From: Uliginosibacterium paludis
GTDB taxonomy: Bacteria; Pseudomonadota; Gammaproteobacteria; Burkholderiales; Rhodocyclaceae
Assembly (NCBI RefSeq): GCF_039631355.1
Contig: NZ_JBDIVF010000013.1
Location: forward strand, 14,599 to 78,598
Reading direction: 5' to 3'
Length of the DNA stretch: 64,000 nucleotides
The notes beneath the pieces are model-generated. The model was not told the origin of the DNA, ran no database searches, and saw nothing but the letters and a program-made list of their open reading frames with translations. Made by a program: the position numbers and the translations under genes. Positions 24,812 to 35,992 of this stretch are shown in pieces. Each line of letters starts with the position of its first letter. The stretch's first letter is position 1.

Positions 24812-26047
24812 TCAGTCCTGCCAGGCCCGGCTGCTTCGGCGCAGCAGATCGATCAGCCGGGGCTGGTCACGCGCGGCGAGATGGCCGGCGTTGAGCACCT
24901 TGATCCAGCTCACGCTGCCACCGTCCTGGAAGAATCCCAGGACCCGGTCCTTGCCCGGCTCCTTCCACTGCACGGTGGGCGCGGCATGAAAGCGGGCGGC
25001 AGCGTCCCCTTCCAGTTTCTCGAGCCAGGCGCCGGTGCCGAGGAAGTTGCAGTCCTTCGCGTCATTGAGGCCCGAGACCACGATCAGCTGAAGGCCGGCG
25101 TCGACCAGCGCCTGCACCGTTCTGATGACAGAGTCATTGACGCCGAAGGCGTAGAGATCGGAGATCGCTTCGGACCACGATGCCGTGACCGCCGGGGTGG
25201 CTGGCGCGTGCAGCGCGGCGCGGACCTCGGGCCGGTTGATGTAATCCAGCACAGGCTGGAAAGGCGGGTCACTGGCCTGCGCGGTATTGGCCATGTAGAG
25301 GCCGCAGATCTGCTGGATCGCCTGATTGAGCTGCGGATAGTTGTGGGCGTACTTCGCGTCGAGCTGCGCTTTCTGGGCTGCAGTGATCAGACCGTGGCTG
25401 AGCGCATAGGTAGTGTCGGTCGCCATCTGCGTCATCGGGTCGACCCAGGCGTCGGCCAGTACCAGGCTGCGCAGGTCCAGCACCGGGTTGCCCGGCTGGC
25501 GGTTGCCTACAAGGATCAGTTCGGCGAGCAGCGGCAGATAGGTGCCGGCATAGGATTCGCCGGCCAGCACCAGCGGGCGGGCGGCCACTTCCGGATGCCG
25601 CCGCATGAAGGCGATCAGCGAGCCGTAGAGCTGGCGCACGCCGGCCTGCACGTCCTGCGGCAGGTCGGCAGTCTTCTTCGGGAATGACAATGTCACGCCC
25701 AGCGGATGCTCGAAGACGAGATAGTTCGCCTGCCGGTTCCAGCCGTGCGGATTGCGTGCGATCTGCGCTTCACCAGCGGCGTTTTCATGAAACACGAAGG
25801 GGCCGTTCTCGACCATGAAGCCCCACAGGCTGCTGCAGCCCGGCCCGCCGTTGGACCACAGGATGGTCGGCCGGTCACGGTAGTCCGCCTCGCCGGCGAA
25901 CCAGTAGAAGATCGCCTCGGCGGCGCTGTCGTCGGGCTCGCCGGAGACCGGTGCATAGCCGGCAAACTGCACGTCGGTGAGTGGCCCGATGCCTGGCAGG
26001 GCCTGGATGCGGTCGGGCGTCGGCATGTCGGAGGCAGACTCAGTCAT
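24812..26047 (-). CDS. Serine carboxypeptidase, S10 family
   Basis: 411 residues from MTESASDMPTPD. S10 hallmarks are clear: SNGGPGCSSLWGF with the oxyanion region (about residues 65-77), the catalytic Ser in GESYAGTYLP (about 165), the Asp region NDAKDCNF and the His in VLNAGHLAA near the end. These enzymes release C-terminal residues, mostly in acidic eukaryotic compartments; bacterial members are less common. No signal peptide is visible, so it should be cytoplasmic. It overlaps the preceding unknown gene by 8 nt. Confidence 0.88.
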   Translation of the reverse strand: MTESASDMPTPDRIQALPGIGPLTDVQFAGYAPVSGEPDDSAAEAIFYWFAGEADYRDRPTILWSNGGPGCSSLWGFMVENGPFVFHENAAGEAQIARNPHGWNRQANYLVFEHPLGVTLSFPKKTADLPQDVQAGVRQLYGSLIAFMRRHPEVAARPLVLAGESYAGTYLPLLAELILVGNRQPGNPVLDLRSLVLADAWVDPMTQMATDTTYALSHGLITAAQKAQLDAKYAHNYPQLNQAIQQICGLYMANTAQASDPPFQPVLDYINRPEVRAALHAPATPAVTASWSEAISDLYAFGVNDSVIRTVQALVDAGLQLIVVSGLNDAKDCNFLGTGAWLEKLEGDAAARFHAAPTVQWKEPGKDRVLGFFQDGGSVSWIKVLNAGHLAARDQPRLIDLLRRSSRAWQD

Positions 26048-26900
26048 GCCACTCGGGCACGACACCGCGTGCCATCTTCAGGGTGTCAGCGTCATAGACC
26101 AGCACCGTGTCAGCCTGGGCCAGAGCGGGGTCCGCCACCGTCAGCGCATAGTTGCCGACCAGCGTGCCGTCACCGTGAATGGTGTTGGCGGGCGTGTAGA
26201 GCGCGTGGCCGTAGGGAATGCGGAAGCCGGTGAAGGCAAAGCTGTCTTCGTCCAGCTGTTTGCCGATCACGATCCAGCCACCGCAGGATTCGGAAGTCGG
26301 AATGTGAATGTGCGGGAAGTTGTGTGTCTCGACGAAGATGCCGCCGCCGCCGTGCGTCTTCATCAGGAAGTCCTTGCGGTAATCCTTGGTGTAGTCGTAC
26401 TCCATCAGCACGATTTCGTATTCCGGCGAGCTCACTGCGAGGTCTCCGCCGGACGCCAGCAGCTCCAGCCCGTAGTAGCGCACGTTGTCTGCGGTGGCGG
26501 TCACCGTGGGAATGCTGAAACCTTCGGGCACGAGCAGCGCGCCCATCGCGCCGAAGCTGTTCGCGCTGCTGCCGCTGACGACCTTGATGCCCTTTTCCAG
26601 CGCCTGCTGCGCCGAATACCAGCGCGCGCTGACGATGGCCATCGGCGGTTCGCAGCGCGACGGTACGAAGGGCTTGCGGGCGGCAATGTCGAAATGCCAG
26701 TCCGATACGCCCTTGCGGATGAAGGCAACTTCCTTGCCGGTCGTCATGACCGGTTTCGTCGGGTCGGGTTTGCCGTCGCGGATCGCATAGCGGGTCAGCT
26801 CGACACTGCGGACGATGGTTTCCTCAAGGAGGTGCGGATGCAGCTTTCCCTTGCGCTTCTGCGTCATGGATGCGGGTCTCTCTGTCTGGGTCGTGGCCAT
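26040..26900 (-). CDS. Unrecognised protein, cupin-like, co-transcribed with the S10 peptidase
   Basis: 286 residues, no signal peptide or membrane segment. The C-terminal half has spaced histidines: THNFPHIHIPTSESCGG (about residues 200-216) and TPANTIHGDG (about 246-255), resembling the two metal-binding motifs of a cupin or double-stranded beta helix. The N-terminal half contains MGALLVPEG and an EYEIVLMEYDYTKDY segment. I do not recognise the family. A second ATG at residue 12 is an alternative start. Its stop is nested in the start of the S10 gene, so the two proteins are likely made together; one might process or protect the substrate of the other. Confidence 0.65.
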   Translation of the reverse strand: MATTQTERPASMTQKRKGKLHPHLLEETIVRSVELTRYAIRDGKPDPTKPVMTTGKEVAFIRKGVSDWHFDIAARKPFVPSRCEPPMAIVSARWYSAQQALEKGIKVVSGSSANSFGAMGALLVPEGFSIPTVTATADNVRYYGLELLASGGDLAVSSPEYEIVLMEYDYTKDYRKDFLMKTHGGGGIFVETHNFPHIHIPTSESCGGWIVIGKQLDEDSFAFTGFRIPYGHALYTPANTIHGDGTLVGNYALTVADPALAQADTVLVYDADTLKMARGVVPEWHD

Positions 26901-27188
26901 CCGGGCGGTCTGTTTGCCGGGAAGGGTGTGAATGCTTGACTACCGGGAAAAAATAGTTTCAATCCGGTGTCACCCGCAAGCGCGGAAGATGTAAAAGGCG
27001 CATGCTTTCGTCATGGGTTGTGACAGATTTCACGGAAGCGGCCGATGCCCGCTTCGACCGGTGGGGCGGTGGCCGGCCGGTGCCGTTTGCAACGCGTTTT
27101 GCGCCCTGAGGGTGCGCCGACTGCTGCGGCGCGGGGAGCGGGCACGTGCCGGCGTTAGAATGCAGGACTTTCATGACGGGATGAGCCG

Positions 27189-28499
27189 ATGACCGCACTC
27201 TGGATCCTGGTTTTGCTGATCGCGGTGTCCGGGCTGTTCTCGCTGGCGGAGATGGCCTTCGCTTCCGCGCGCCGGGCCCGCCTGGTGCAGATGGCTGAGG
27301 ATGGCGACGACGGCGCGGTGGCCGCGCTGGCCATCAAGGAGCAGTCCAGCCGCCTGCTGGCCGCGACCCAGACCGGCATCACTGCCGCTGCCTTGCTGAT
27401 GGGCGTGTATGGCGAATCCGCGCTGACGACCCAGCTTGAAACCTGGCTGGGCGAGCATGCGCCGGGCCTGGCCGACTGGAACGGCCTGATCGCCTTCACC
27501 TGCATGATCGTGGCGGTGACGGCAGCTTCCATCGTATTCGGCGAGATCGTGCCCAAGCGCATCGCGCTGGCCTATCCGGAGCGGCTCGCGTCCTCGCTGG
27601 CGCCGCTGATGGGCTTTTTCATCCGCGCCTTGTCGCCGGCGATCTACTTCCTCTCCTTCGTGGCAGACCGCGTGATCGCGCTGCTGCCGGTGCAGGCGGC
27701 CCCCGCGGTGACCAGCATGGAAGACATCCTCGCCTTCGTGACCGAGGGCGAGCGCACCGGCTCCATCCAGCGCGAGGAAAGTCATCTGCTGGGCAATGTG
27801 GTGCGCCTGGAAGACTGGCGCATGGCGACCATCATGACGCCGGTGAGTGACGTGGTGTATGTCGACCTGCTCGACACCACCGAGAACAATCTCAAGCGCC
27901 TGGTCGAAACCCCGCATTCGCAATTGCCGGTCTGCAAGGGGGATGTGCAGCAGGTGATCGGCATCGTGCAGAGCCATGACATCCTCAAGGCCTCGCTGGA
28001 AGGCGAAATCGACTTCGGTTCGCTGCCGATGGATGCGCCGCTCTTCGTGCCCTCCGCGCTGACGCTGGGCGACCTCTTGCGCACCTTCCGCCAGCGCAAG
28101 GCGGATTTCGCCTTCGTCGTCAGCGAGTTCGGCCTGACTGAAGGCGTCGTGACGCTCGGCGACCTGATGACCTCGCTGGTGGGCGACATGATGCCCTTCT
28201 CGGACGACCCGGACGAAGCCCTCGCAGTGGAGCGGCCGGATGGCTCCTGGCTGCTCGACGGCCTGCTGCCGATCGACGAGATGCGTGACAAGCTGGGCCT
28301 GCGCGAGTTGCCGCTCGAAGCCATGGGCAGCTACCACACCGTCGGCGGCTTCATGCTCGCGTCATTGGGCCACATTCCGCGCAAGGCGGAACGCTTCAGC
28401 TGGGAAGGCTGGGTTTTCGAGGTGGTGGATATCGACCGCAACCGGGTCGACCAAGTGCTGGCGAGCCGCGCCGGCAGCGAGACTCGACCGGCGGCCTAG
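27189..28499 (+). CDS. CNNM/CorC-family transporter (hemolysin-like)
   Basis: 436 residues. N-terminal DUF21 domain with about four membrane segments (first at 3-22), including SRLLAATQTGITAAALLMG and IVFGEIVPKRIAL, then a CBS pair (about 210-330, RMATIMTPVSDVVYVDL) and a C-terminal CorC_HlyC domain (about 345-425) with SYHTVGGFMLASLGHIP. Such inner-membrane proteins are linked to magnesium/cobalt efflux. A TAGAAT -10-like box lies at 27156-27161. Monocistronic. Confidence 0.93.
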   Translation: MTALWILVLLIAVSGLFSLAEMAFASARRARLVQMAEDGDDGAVAALAIKEQSSRLLAATQTGITAAALLMGVYGESALTTQLETWLGEHAPGLADWNGLIAFTCMIVAVTAASIVFGEIVPKRIALAYPERLASSLAPLMGFFIRALSPAIYFLSFVADRVIALLPVQAAPAVTSMEDILAFVTEGERTGSIQREESHLLGNVVRLEDWRMATIMTPVSDVVYVDLLDTTENNLKRLVETPHSQLPVCKGDVQQVIGIVQSHDILKASLEGEIDFGSLPMDAPLFVPSALTLGDLLRTFRQRKADFAFVVSEFGLTEGVVTLGDLMTSLVGDMMPFSDDPDEALAVERPDGSWLLDGLLPIDEMRDKLGLRELPLEAMGSYHTVGGFMLASLGHIPRKAERFSWEGWVFEVVDIDRNRVDQVLASRAGSETRPAA

Positions 28500-28562
28500 C
28501 GCCTGTTTTGCCCGGGGCATCTCCGGTGAGCGTGGCTTTGTCCGGCTTCTTTGACAGATCTG

Positions 28563-28594
28563 CGGCGCGCTTCGCTGCGCTCAGTGCGCCCTAC
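28563..28594. repeat. Solitary terminus of the 158-bp repeat element
   Basis: 32 bp, from CGGCGCGCTTCGCTGCGCTC to CGCCCTAC, match the right terminus of the elements at 48.2-49.0 kb with only one or two differences. The rest of the element is missing. The TAG stop codon of the neighbouring minus-strand ATPase gene lies inside this terminus. Confidence 0.65.
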
Positions 28595-29171
28595 GGCGTG
28601 GATGGCGGGCCCGGGAGAGAGGCGAGCAGCGCTTCCGCTTCGCGGGGGTGGCGCAGGCGCACAAAGCGGATCGCCGCGTACTGCGGATCCATCATGCAGG
28701 ATTCATATTTCCGTCGCGTGCTGCCATGGGTGCGGATCGTCCACCAGACGATGGAATCCCGCGAGAAGAGTTGCCGGAAGCTCTCGCGATTGCCAGTGCC
28801 GGGCCACAGCTCCTCTCGCGTGAGGCTGCGCCGCAGCGCACGCCGGATGGCGCGGCCCAGCGTGAGCAGGAAACTGTAGTCGAGCCAGATCACGGTACTT
28901 GCATCGCGCCACTTGAGTGGGGTGCTGCGCGTGTAGTTGCCGTCGAGCACCCAGGGGCCGTCGGCGAGCGCGGCTTCTATCCGCGGGAAGAACTCTGCAT
29001 CGCCGGATTCTGTCCAGCCCGCTTTCCAGAACAACTGGTCGAGCTCGATGCAGCGTGCACCCAGTGCGGTGGCGAGGCGGCGCGAGAAGTGCGTTTTCCC
29101 GCTGCCGCTGGTGCCAACCACATTGATGTTGAGCCATGTCGGCCCGGGACAGTCTCCGGGCCTGGCCTGGC

Positions 29172-29175
<4 letters not shown>
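28591..29175 (-). CDS. P-loop NTPase, adenylate-kinase/FlaR-like
   Basis: 194 residues. Walker A GTSGSGKTHFSRRLA at about residues 21-35, then ELDQLFWKAGW and WVLDGNYTRS, the pattern of small kinases annotated as topology-modulation (FlaR-like) proteins. C-terminal FVRLRHPREAEALL is typical of the group. The substrate is unknown. Its ATG overlaps the prlC stop by 4 nt. The stop codon is supplied by a repeat-element terminus, so the C-terminus may have been trimmed or re-formed by that insertion. Confidence 0.82.
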
Positions 29176-31241
<2,066 letters not shown>

Positions 31242-31330
31242 GCGCTGTTCCTCTGGCGGAGCTGAAGTTCGGGGGACATTGTGCCGTCAATGACTGAGTG
31301 CGGCAAAAATCGGTTTGAAAGGGTTGGACT

Positions 31331-32188
31331 ATGGCAGAGACAGTCGATCGGCGGCGGGCGTTCAGTGCCGCCATCGAGCAGGAACTCAAGAGTGGCGAGC
31401 TGGTGTTCCCGACCTGCATGCAGGCCACGCTGAAGATCCGGCGCGCGCTGGATGACGAGAATGCCGGGCTGACTGCGGTGTCCCGCGCCATCAGTCTGGA
31501 GCCGCTGCTGTCGGTGAAGCTGCTTCGCATGGCCAATTCGGCTTTCTACAACCCGTCCGGCATCGAGGTCAGCGATGTGCAGCGCGCGCTGATGCGGGTG
31601 GGTCTCAAGAGCGCGCGGGTGCTGGCACTGGCCGTGATCGGGGATCAGATCGCCACCGCGCAGGAGCTTGCACCGGTCTGGCGGCTGGCCGACCAGCTGT
31701 GGCGGCATTCGCTCGACGTCGCCTCGCTTTCCCATGCGATCGCGGTGCAGCTCGACACCTTCAATCCCGACACCGCGCTGCTCGCCGGCATGGTGCACGC
31801 GATCGGCCAGTTCTACCTGCTGGCACGCAGCCGCGATTTTCCCGAGTTGCTCGAGGAGCAGAGCGAGCTCGCGGATTTCATTCTCTACTGGGACCGCCGC
31901 GTCGGCCAGGCCGTGCTCGTCGCGCTCGGCACGCCGGAGGAAATCGTCGACGCCATCGATACGCAGGACGAGTGCACCGGCGTATGGCCGCCGCGCCACC
32001 TCTCCGACCTGCTGTTTCTGGCCAATACCGCCGCCGGCACGCCGAATCCCTTTTCCACGGTTTCGCTGGAAGAACAGATCACCCGACGGCAGGACGCTTT
32101 CCGCAATGTGGAGCCGGATCTCATCAACCGCATGCTCGACGAAGCCCGCGTGCGCCGCGCCGCCGCGATGGCCATGCTCACGGCCTGA
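31331..32188 (+). CDS. HDOD-domain protein
   Basis: 285 residues dominated by one HDOD domain (about 20-215): ISLEPLLSVKLLRMANSAFYN, VGLKSARVLALAV, LWRHSLDVASLSHAIA and ALLAGMVHAIGQFYLL. HDOD domains are HD-like but usually lack full metal-binding residues and act in signalling, often with c-di-GMP proteins. No second domain is attached. Divergent from prlC; function not deducible beyond a signalling role. Confidence 0.88.
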   Translation: MAETVDRRRAFSAAIEQELKSGELVFPTCMQATLKIRRALDDENAGLTAVSRAISLEPLLSVKLLRMANSAFYNPSGIEVSDVQRALMRVGLKSARVLALAVIGDQIATAQELAPVWRLADQLWRHSLDVASLSHAIAVQLDTFNPDTALLAGMVHAIGQFYLLARSRDFPELLEEQSELADFILYWDRRVGQAVLVALGTPEEIVDAIDTQDECTGVWPPRHLSDLLFLANTAAGTPNPFSTVSLEEQITRRQDAFRNVEPDLINRMLDEARVRRAAAMAMLTA

Positions 32189-32196
32189 ACCGTGGC

Positions 32197-33183
32197 TCAG
32201 TCCTTGCGGGCGGGCCCGTAGAGGCGGCTGATCAGCTGGCTGAAGGCAGCCTGTCGCGAGGGCGCCGCTTGCCGGAGCACCCCTTCGCGCTGCAGCAGGG
32301 CGATGAGTTTGCGCGGCTCGATATGGCGATCACCCACGACCTCGACATGCCCTGCCTGCAGCTCCAGCCTTTGCGTGCGCGGGTCGGCTTCCACCGTGGG
32401 CGAGCGCTGTTCGGCCAGCGAGAAGATCTCGTCACTTTCCACGCAGCGCCCGCCCTCTTCGCGCCGGCAGCTGTCGCGCTCGTCGGTGTCGATCTTGAGA
32501 TGGCGGGAAACGCCCGGGCTCAGCGCTCCGGGTGCCCGGATGAAGTGGGATGCGGCGGAGATGTCGGTCCATTTTGCACCGGTGCCGATGCGACAGGAGG
32601 CGGCCGTCAGACCCAGACTCAGCACATGCAGCCAGGTCCAGCCGCAAGGTGCGGCCGCGGCGATGCCGGCAAAGGGGCCGGAAATCGTGACCAGCTCGAC
32701 CGCAGGTACCGCCTGATCCGGGATCGACAAAGCCTGGGTGCTGACGGCGCGGCGACTGATCAGCGCCCCCTGGCTGTGGCCGATCAGGGTGAGGGCCGAA
32801 CCGGGGGTGGCGTCTGCAAGCTGCTGCAGTGCGCGGCGCAAGCCGCCTGCTGCGTCGTCCAGTGCGGCGCGATCGTCATAGCTGAAACAGGCGCTCTGCT
32901 GGCCCTGGAACGCGAAGACCCGGGACAGCGAGCGGAATTCGCCGGCAGAGCCGCGGCAGCCGTGGACCATGAGCTTCACGGGTTCGCCGCGACGCAGTTG
33001 CAGCCGGCGATCCGGGTTGTCATTGCAGGGGCCGAGGCCTGGAATCTCGAGCACCAGATCCGGGGTCGGCAGCAGCCGGTTTTCGTCGGGGGACGACGCA
33101 TCGGCCGCTGCGAGGGCCGGCGCGCAGAGCGCCAGCCAGGCGGGCAAGAAGGCGGACAGGGCGAAAAACGTGCGGCGCGTCAT
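32197..33183 (-). CDS. Secreted alpha/beta-hydrolase, possibly lipase/esterase
   Basis: 328 residues. The N-terminus MTRRTFFALSAFLPAWLALC is a signal peptide with a Tat-like twin arginine and ends near ALAAADA. The oxyanion strand VKLMVHGCRGSAGEF and nucleophile elbow LIGHSQGAL (about residue 135) place it in the alpha/beta-hydrolase fold. The C-terminal third is poorly conserved and I cannot place the acid with confidence. Substrate unknown. Convergent with the HDOD gene with an 8-nt gap. Confidence 0.72.
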   Translation of the reverse strand: MTRRTFFALSAFLPAWLALCAPALAAADASSPDENRLLPTPDLVLEIPGLGPCNDNPDRRLQLRRGEPVKLMVHGCRGSAGEFRSLSRVFAFQGQQSACFSYDDRAALDDAAGGLRRALQQLADATPGSALTLIGHSQGALISRRAVSTQALSIPDQAVPAVELVTISGPFAGIAAAAPCGWTWLHVLSLGLTAASCRIGTGAKWTDISAASHFIRAPGALSPGVSRHLKIDTDERDSCRREEGGRCVESDEIFSLAEQRSPTVEADPRTQRLELQAGHVEVVGDRHIEPRKLIALLQREGVLRQAAPSRQAAFSQLISRLYGPARKD

Positions 33184-33280
33184 CGGCGGTGATCCGGAAC
33201 ACGGCGGAGCTCCGATTCTATCGGTGTTCGGCGCTCCGCCTGAATAGGCGCTTTACCGGTCTTCGCAGGCGTCCGGGGCG

Positions 33281-34177
33281 TCAGGCATCGAGGCTGCGAC
33301 CCGTCAGACGCTCGTAGGCTTCCACATACTTGGCGCTGGTGCGGGCGATGACCTCGGCCGGCAGCTTCGGGCCCGGCGCAGTCTTGTTCCAGTCCAGCGT
33401 TTCCAGGTAGTCGCGCACGTACTGCTTGTCGTAGGACGGCGGCGAAATGCCTTCGGCATAACTGTCTGCGGGCCAGAAACGGGAAGAGTCCGGCGTGAGC
33501 GCTTCGTCGATCAGGTGCAGGGTGCCGGCCGCATCTAGACCGAACTCGAACTTGGTGTCGGCAATGATGATGCCGCGGGTCGCGGCGTAGTCGCGGGCTT
33601 CCGAATACAGCTGGATGGCGGCATCGCGGGCCTTGGCGGACAGGTCTTCGCCCATCAGCTCGACGCATTTCGCGAAGTCGATGTTCTCGTCATGGGTGCC
33701 CATTTCAGCCTTGGTCGAGGGCGTGAAGAGCGGTTGTTCGAGCTTGGCCGCCTGCTTGAGGCCCACCGGCAGCGTGTGGCCGCAGACCTTGCCGGTCGCG
33801 AGGTAATCCTTCCAGCCGCCGCCGATGATGTAGCCACGCACCACCGCTTCGATGGGCAGCGGCTTGAGCCGCTTGACGACCAGCGCGCGGCCACGAACCT
33901 GGTCACGCTCGCTGGCGGCCACGACGTCTTCCGGCGCGATGCCGGTGAGCTGGCCGGGCAGGATGTGGGCGAGGCGATCGAACCAGAACAGGGCGGTCTT
34001 GGTGAGCACTTCGCCCTTGCGCGGGATCGGATCCGGCAGGATCACGTCGAAGGCCGAGAGCCGGTCGGAGGTCACGATCAGCAGCTTGTCCTCATCGACC
34101 GCATAGATATCGCGGACCTTGCCGTGCCCGAGCAGGGGCAGGCTGGTGATGGAGGCTTCGTAGAGGGGCTGGGTCAT
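33281..34177 (-). CDS. purC: Phosphoribosylaminoimidazole-succinocarboxamide synthase
   Basis: 298 residues from MTQPLYEASITSLPLLGHGKV, the ~300-residue proteobacterial form. SAICAR synthetase signatures: GKVRDIYAVD, VTSDRLSAFDVILPDPIPRK and the later LIDEALTPDSSRFW. Joins CAIR and aspartate in purine synthesis. GGAG lies 11 nt upstream of this ATG; the frame extends 58 codons further but without family similarity. Last gene of the carbon-metabolism cluster, probably with its own promoter. Confidence 0.96.
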   Translation of the reverse strand: MTQPLYEASITSLPLLGHGKVRDIYAVDEDKLLIVTSDRLSAFDVILPDPIPRKGEVLTKTALFWFDRLAHILPGQLTGIAPEDVVAASERDQVRGRALVVKRLKPLPIEAVVRGYIIGGGWKDYLATGKVCGHTLPVGLKQAAKLEQPLFTPSTKAEMGTHDENIDFAKCVELMGEDLSAKARDAAIQLYSEARDYAATRGIIIADTKFEFGLDAAGTLHLIDEALTPDSSRFWPADSYAEGISPPSYDKQYVRDYLETLDWNKTAPGPKLPAEVIARTSAKYVEAYERLTGRSLDA

Positions 34178-34310
34178 GAGGGCTGAAACTCCGGGAACGG
34201 GATGCAGGCGGGAGACTGCGAACGGGGAAATCGGGCTGGGTACCGGGCAGAAAACGGGGCCGGACATGGCGAGCCGGGATGGCCCGACTGCGCATGCCGA
34301 CCCGGCAGGG

Positions 34311-34583
34311 TCATTGCGCGGGCGGAACGTAACCCGAGGCGGCATCAGCACCGCCGCCGAAGAAATGGCGTTCCATCTGCTCGGACAGGTACTTGCGGGC
34401 TTTCGGATCCATCAGGTTCAGGCGGTTTTCGTTGATCAGCATGGTCTGATGCTTGATCCACTGCTGCCACGCTTCCTTGGAGACGTTTTCCCACACCTTC
34501 TTGCCCAGCTCGCCGGGAATGGGCGGGAAATCGAGGCCTTCGGCCTCGGTGCCGAGCTTGATGCACTTGACCATGCGTGCCAT
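34311..34583 (-). CDS. yggX: Fe(2+)-trafficking / oxidative-damage protection protein
   Basis: 90 residues, MARMVKCIKLGTEAEGLDFPP then the conserved WENVSKEAWQQWIKHQTMLINE and DPKARKYL. YggX is a small protein that protects Fe-S enzymes against oxidation. The ribosome site AGGAA sits 7 nt before the ATG. Located between fba and purC, an arrangement common in betaproteobacteria. Confidence 0.95.
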   Translation of the reverse strand: MARMVKCIKLGTEAEGLDFPPIPGELGKKVWENVSKEAWQQWIKHQTMLINENRLNLMDPKARKYLSEQMERHFFGGGADAASGYVPPAQ

Positions 34584-34669
34584 GACGGAATTCCTGTGTA
34601 ATGCGTTCGGGGAAGCCAATTGTAGTGGAAAGCCGGTAGTGCCGCAGCGGCGCCGGCGCGCCAAAGACA

Positions 34670-34692
34670 AGGGCCTCCACGCGGGAGGCCCT
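34670..34692 (-). terminator. Terminator after fba
   Basis: AGGGCCTCC/GGAGGCCCT hairpin with a 5-nt loop, followed on the minus strand by TGTCTTT. It starts about 20 nt past the fba stop. Confidence 0.65.
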
Positions 34693-34711
34693 GTTTCCGG
34701 CGCAAGGAGGC

Positions 34712-35776
34712 TTACTTCACTTGCTGGGCCAGCGCGCCACTCTTGTACTGGGCGGCAATCTTGTCCAGTGCGATCGGCTTGATCCGGCTGGCCTGACCTG
34801 CGCAACCGAAGGCTTCCATGCGGGCCTTGACGATGGCCTGGGCGGCAGCGCGCGCGGGCTTGAGGTAGTCACGCGGATCGAACTTCGAGGGATTCTCGAA
34901 CATGAACTTGCGGACGGCTGCTGTCATGGCCAGGCGGATGTCGGTGTCGATATTCACCTTGCGCACGCCGTGCTTGATGCCTTCGACGATTTCCTCGACC
35001 GGCACGCCGTAGGTTTCGCCGATGTCACCGCCGTACTGACGGATGATGGCCAGCAGATCCTGCGGCACGGAAGAGGAACCGTGCATCACCAGGTGGGTGT
35101 TGGGCAGGCGGGCGTGGATTTCCTTGATGCGGGAAATGGCCAGGATGTCGCCGGTGGGCTTGCGGGTGAACTTGTAGGCGCCGTGGCTGGTGCCAATGGC
35201 GATCGCCAGTGCGTCGCACTGGGTCTGCTTGACGAAGTCTGCGGCCTGCTCAGGATCGGTCAGCATGGAGGCGTGATCCAGCTTGCCTTCGGCGCCGATG
35301 CCGTCTTCTTCACCCGCCATGCCGGTCTCCAGCGAACCCAGGCAGCCCAGTTCGGCTTCCACCGAGACGCCGATGGCGTGGGAGAACTTCACGACTTCGC
35401 GGCTGACTTCCACGTTGTATTCGTAGGAAGAGGGGGTCTTGCCGTCTTCCAGCAGCGAACCATCCATCATCACCGAACTGAAGCCGGACTTGATCGCGGC
35501 CATGCAGACGGCCGGGCTCTGGCCGTGGTCCTGGTGCATCACCACCGGGATGTGCGGATAGGCTTCGACGGCGGCGTCGATCAGGTGACGGAGGAAGGCT
35601 TCACCGGCGTATTTGCGGGCGCCGGCCGAGGCCTGCATGATCACCGGGCTGTCCAGTTCATTGGCAGCTTCCATGATGGCCGTGACCTGTTCGAGGTTGT
35701 TCACGTTGAACGCGGGCAGCCCGTAGCTGAATTCGGCTGCGTGATCGAGCAGTTGACGCATGGAAACAAGTGCCAT
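34712..35776 (-). CDS. fba: Fructose-bisphosphate aldolase, class II
   Basis: 354 residues, the CbbA-type class II enzyme. Substrate and zinc motifs: PVIMQASAGARKYAG, VVMHQDHGQS with zinc His, VSVEAELGCLGSLE, the GTSHGAYKF phosphate loop and VMHGSSSVPQ. Interconverts fructose-1,6-bisphosphate with DHAP and G3P, and can also form sedoheptulose-1,7-bisphosphate in the Calvin cycle. Ribosome site AGGGA. Follows pyk and has its own terminator. Confidence 0.97.
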   Translation of the reverse strand: MALVSMRQLLDHAAEFSYGLPAFNVNNLEQVTAIMEAANELDSPVIMQASAGARKYAGEAFLRHLIDAAVEAYPHIPVVMHQDHGQSPAVCMAAIKSGFSSVMMDGSLLEDGKTPSSYEYNVEVSREVVKFSHAIGVSVEAELGCLGSLETGMAGEEDGIGAEGKLDHASMLTDPEQAADFVKQTQCDALAIAIGTSHGAYKFTRKPTGDILAISRIKEIHARLPNTHLVMHGSSSVPQDLLAIIRQYGGDIGETYGVPVEEIVEGIKHGVRKVNIDTDIRLAMTAAVRKFMFENPSKFDPRDYLKPARAAAQAIVKARMEAFGCAGQASRIKPIALDKIAAQYKSGALAQQVK

Positions 35777-35897
35777 GTTGGAGTCCCTTCGGAAAGTTGT
35801 CGTTGTCAGTACCAGACCGGCATTCGCGGTCGCTCGGGGGTGAATTCTACCCTTCGGGCTCCTGTCATGTTCAGGAACAATGCCCGCGTGGGGCGAT

Positions 35898-35932
35898 AAA
35901 AAAACGGCCTTCTGCTTGCGCAGAGGCCGTTT
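35898..35932 (-). terminator. Terminator after pyk
   Basis: On the minus strand AAACGGCCTCTGC pairs with GCAGAAGGCCGTTT (one bulged base), followed by seven T's. A textbook intrinsic terminator 60 nt past the pyk stop. Confidence 0.88.
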
Positions 35933-35992
35933 TCGGGCTTTTTTGCCGGCGGGATGCTGCGCTGCAGCTTACCGCCGGCCGTCTGGGCCTGA

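Noticed and set aside
26959..27198. 79-residue minus-strand ORF upstream of the S10/unknown pair, considered as a precursor peptide
   Set aside because: It begins inside the start of the CorC-like gene, is Arg/Pro/Ser-rich shadow-like sequence and has no ribosome site.
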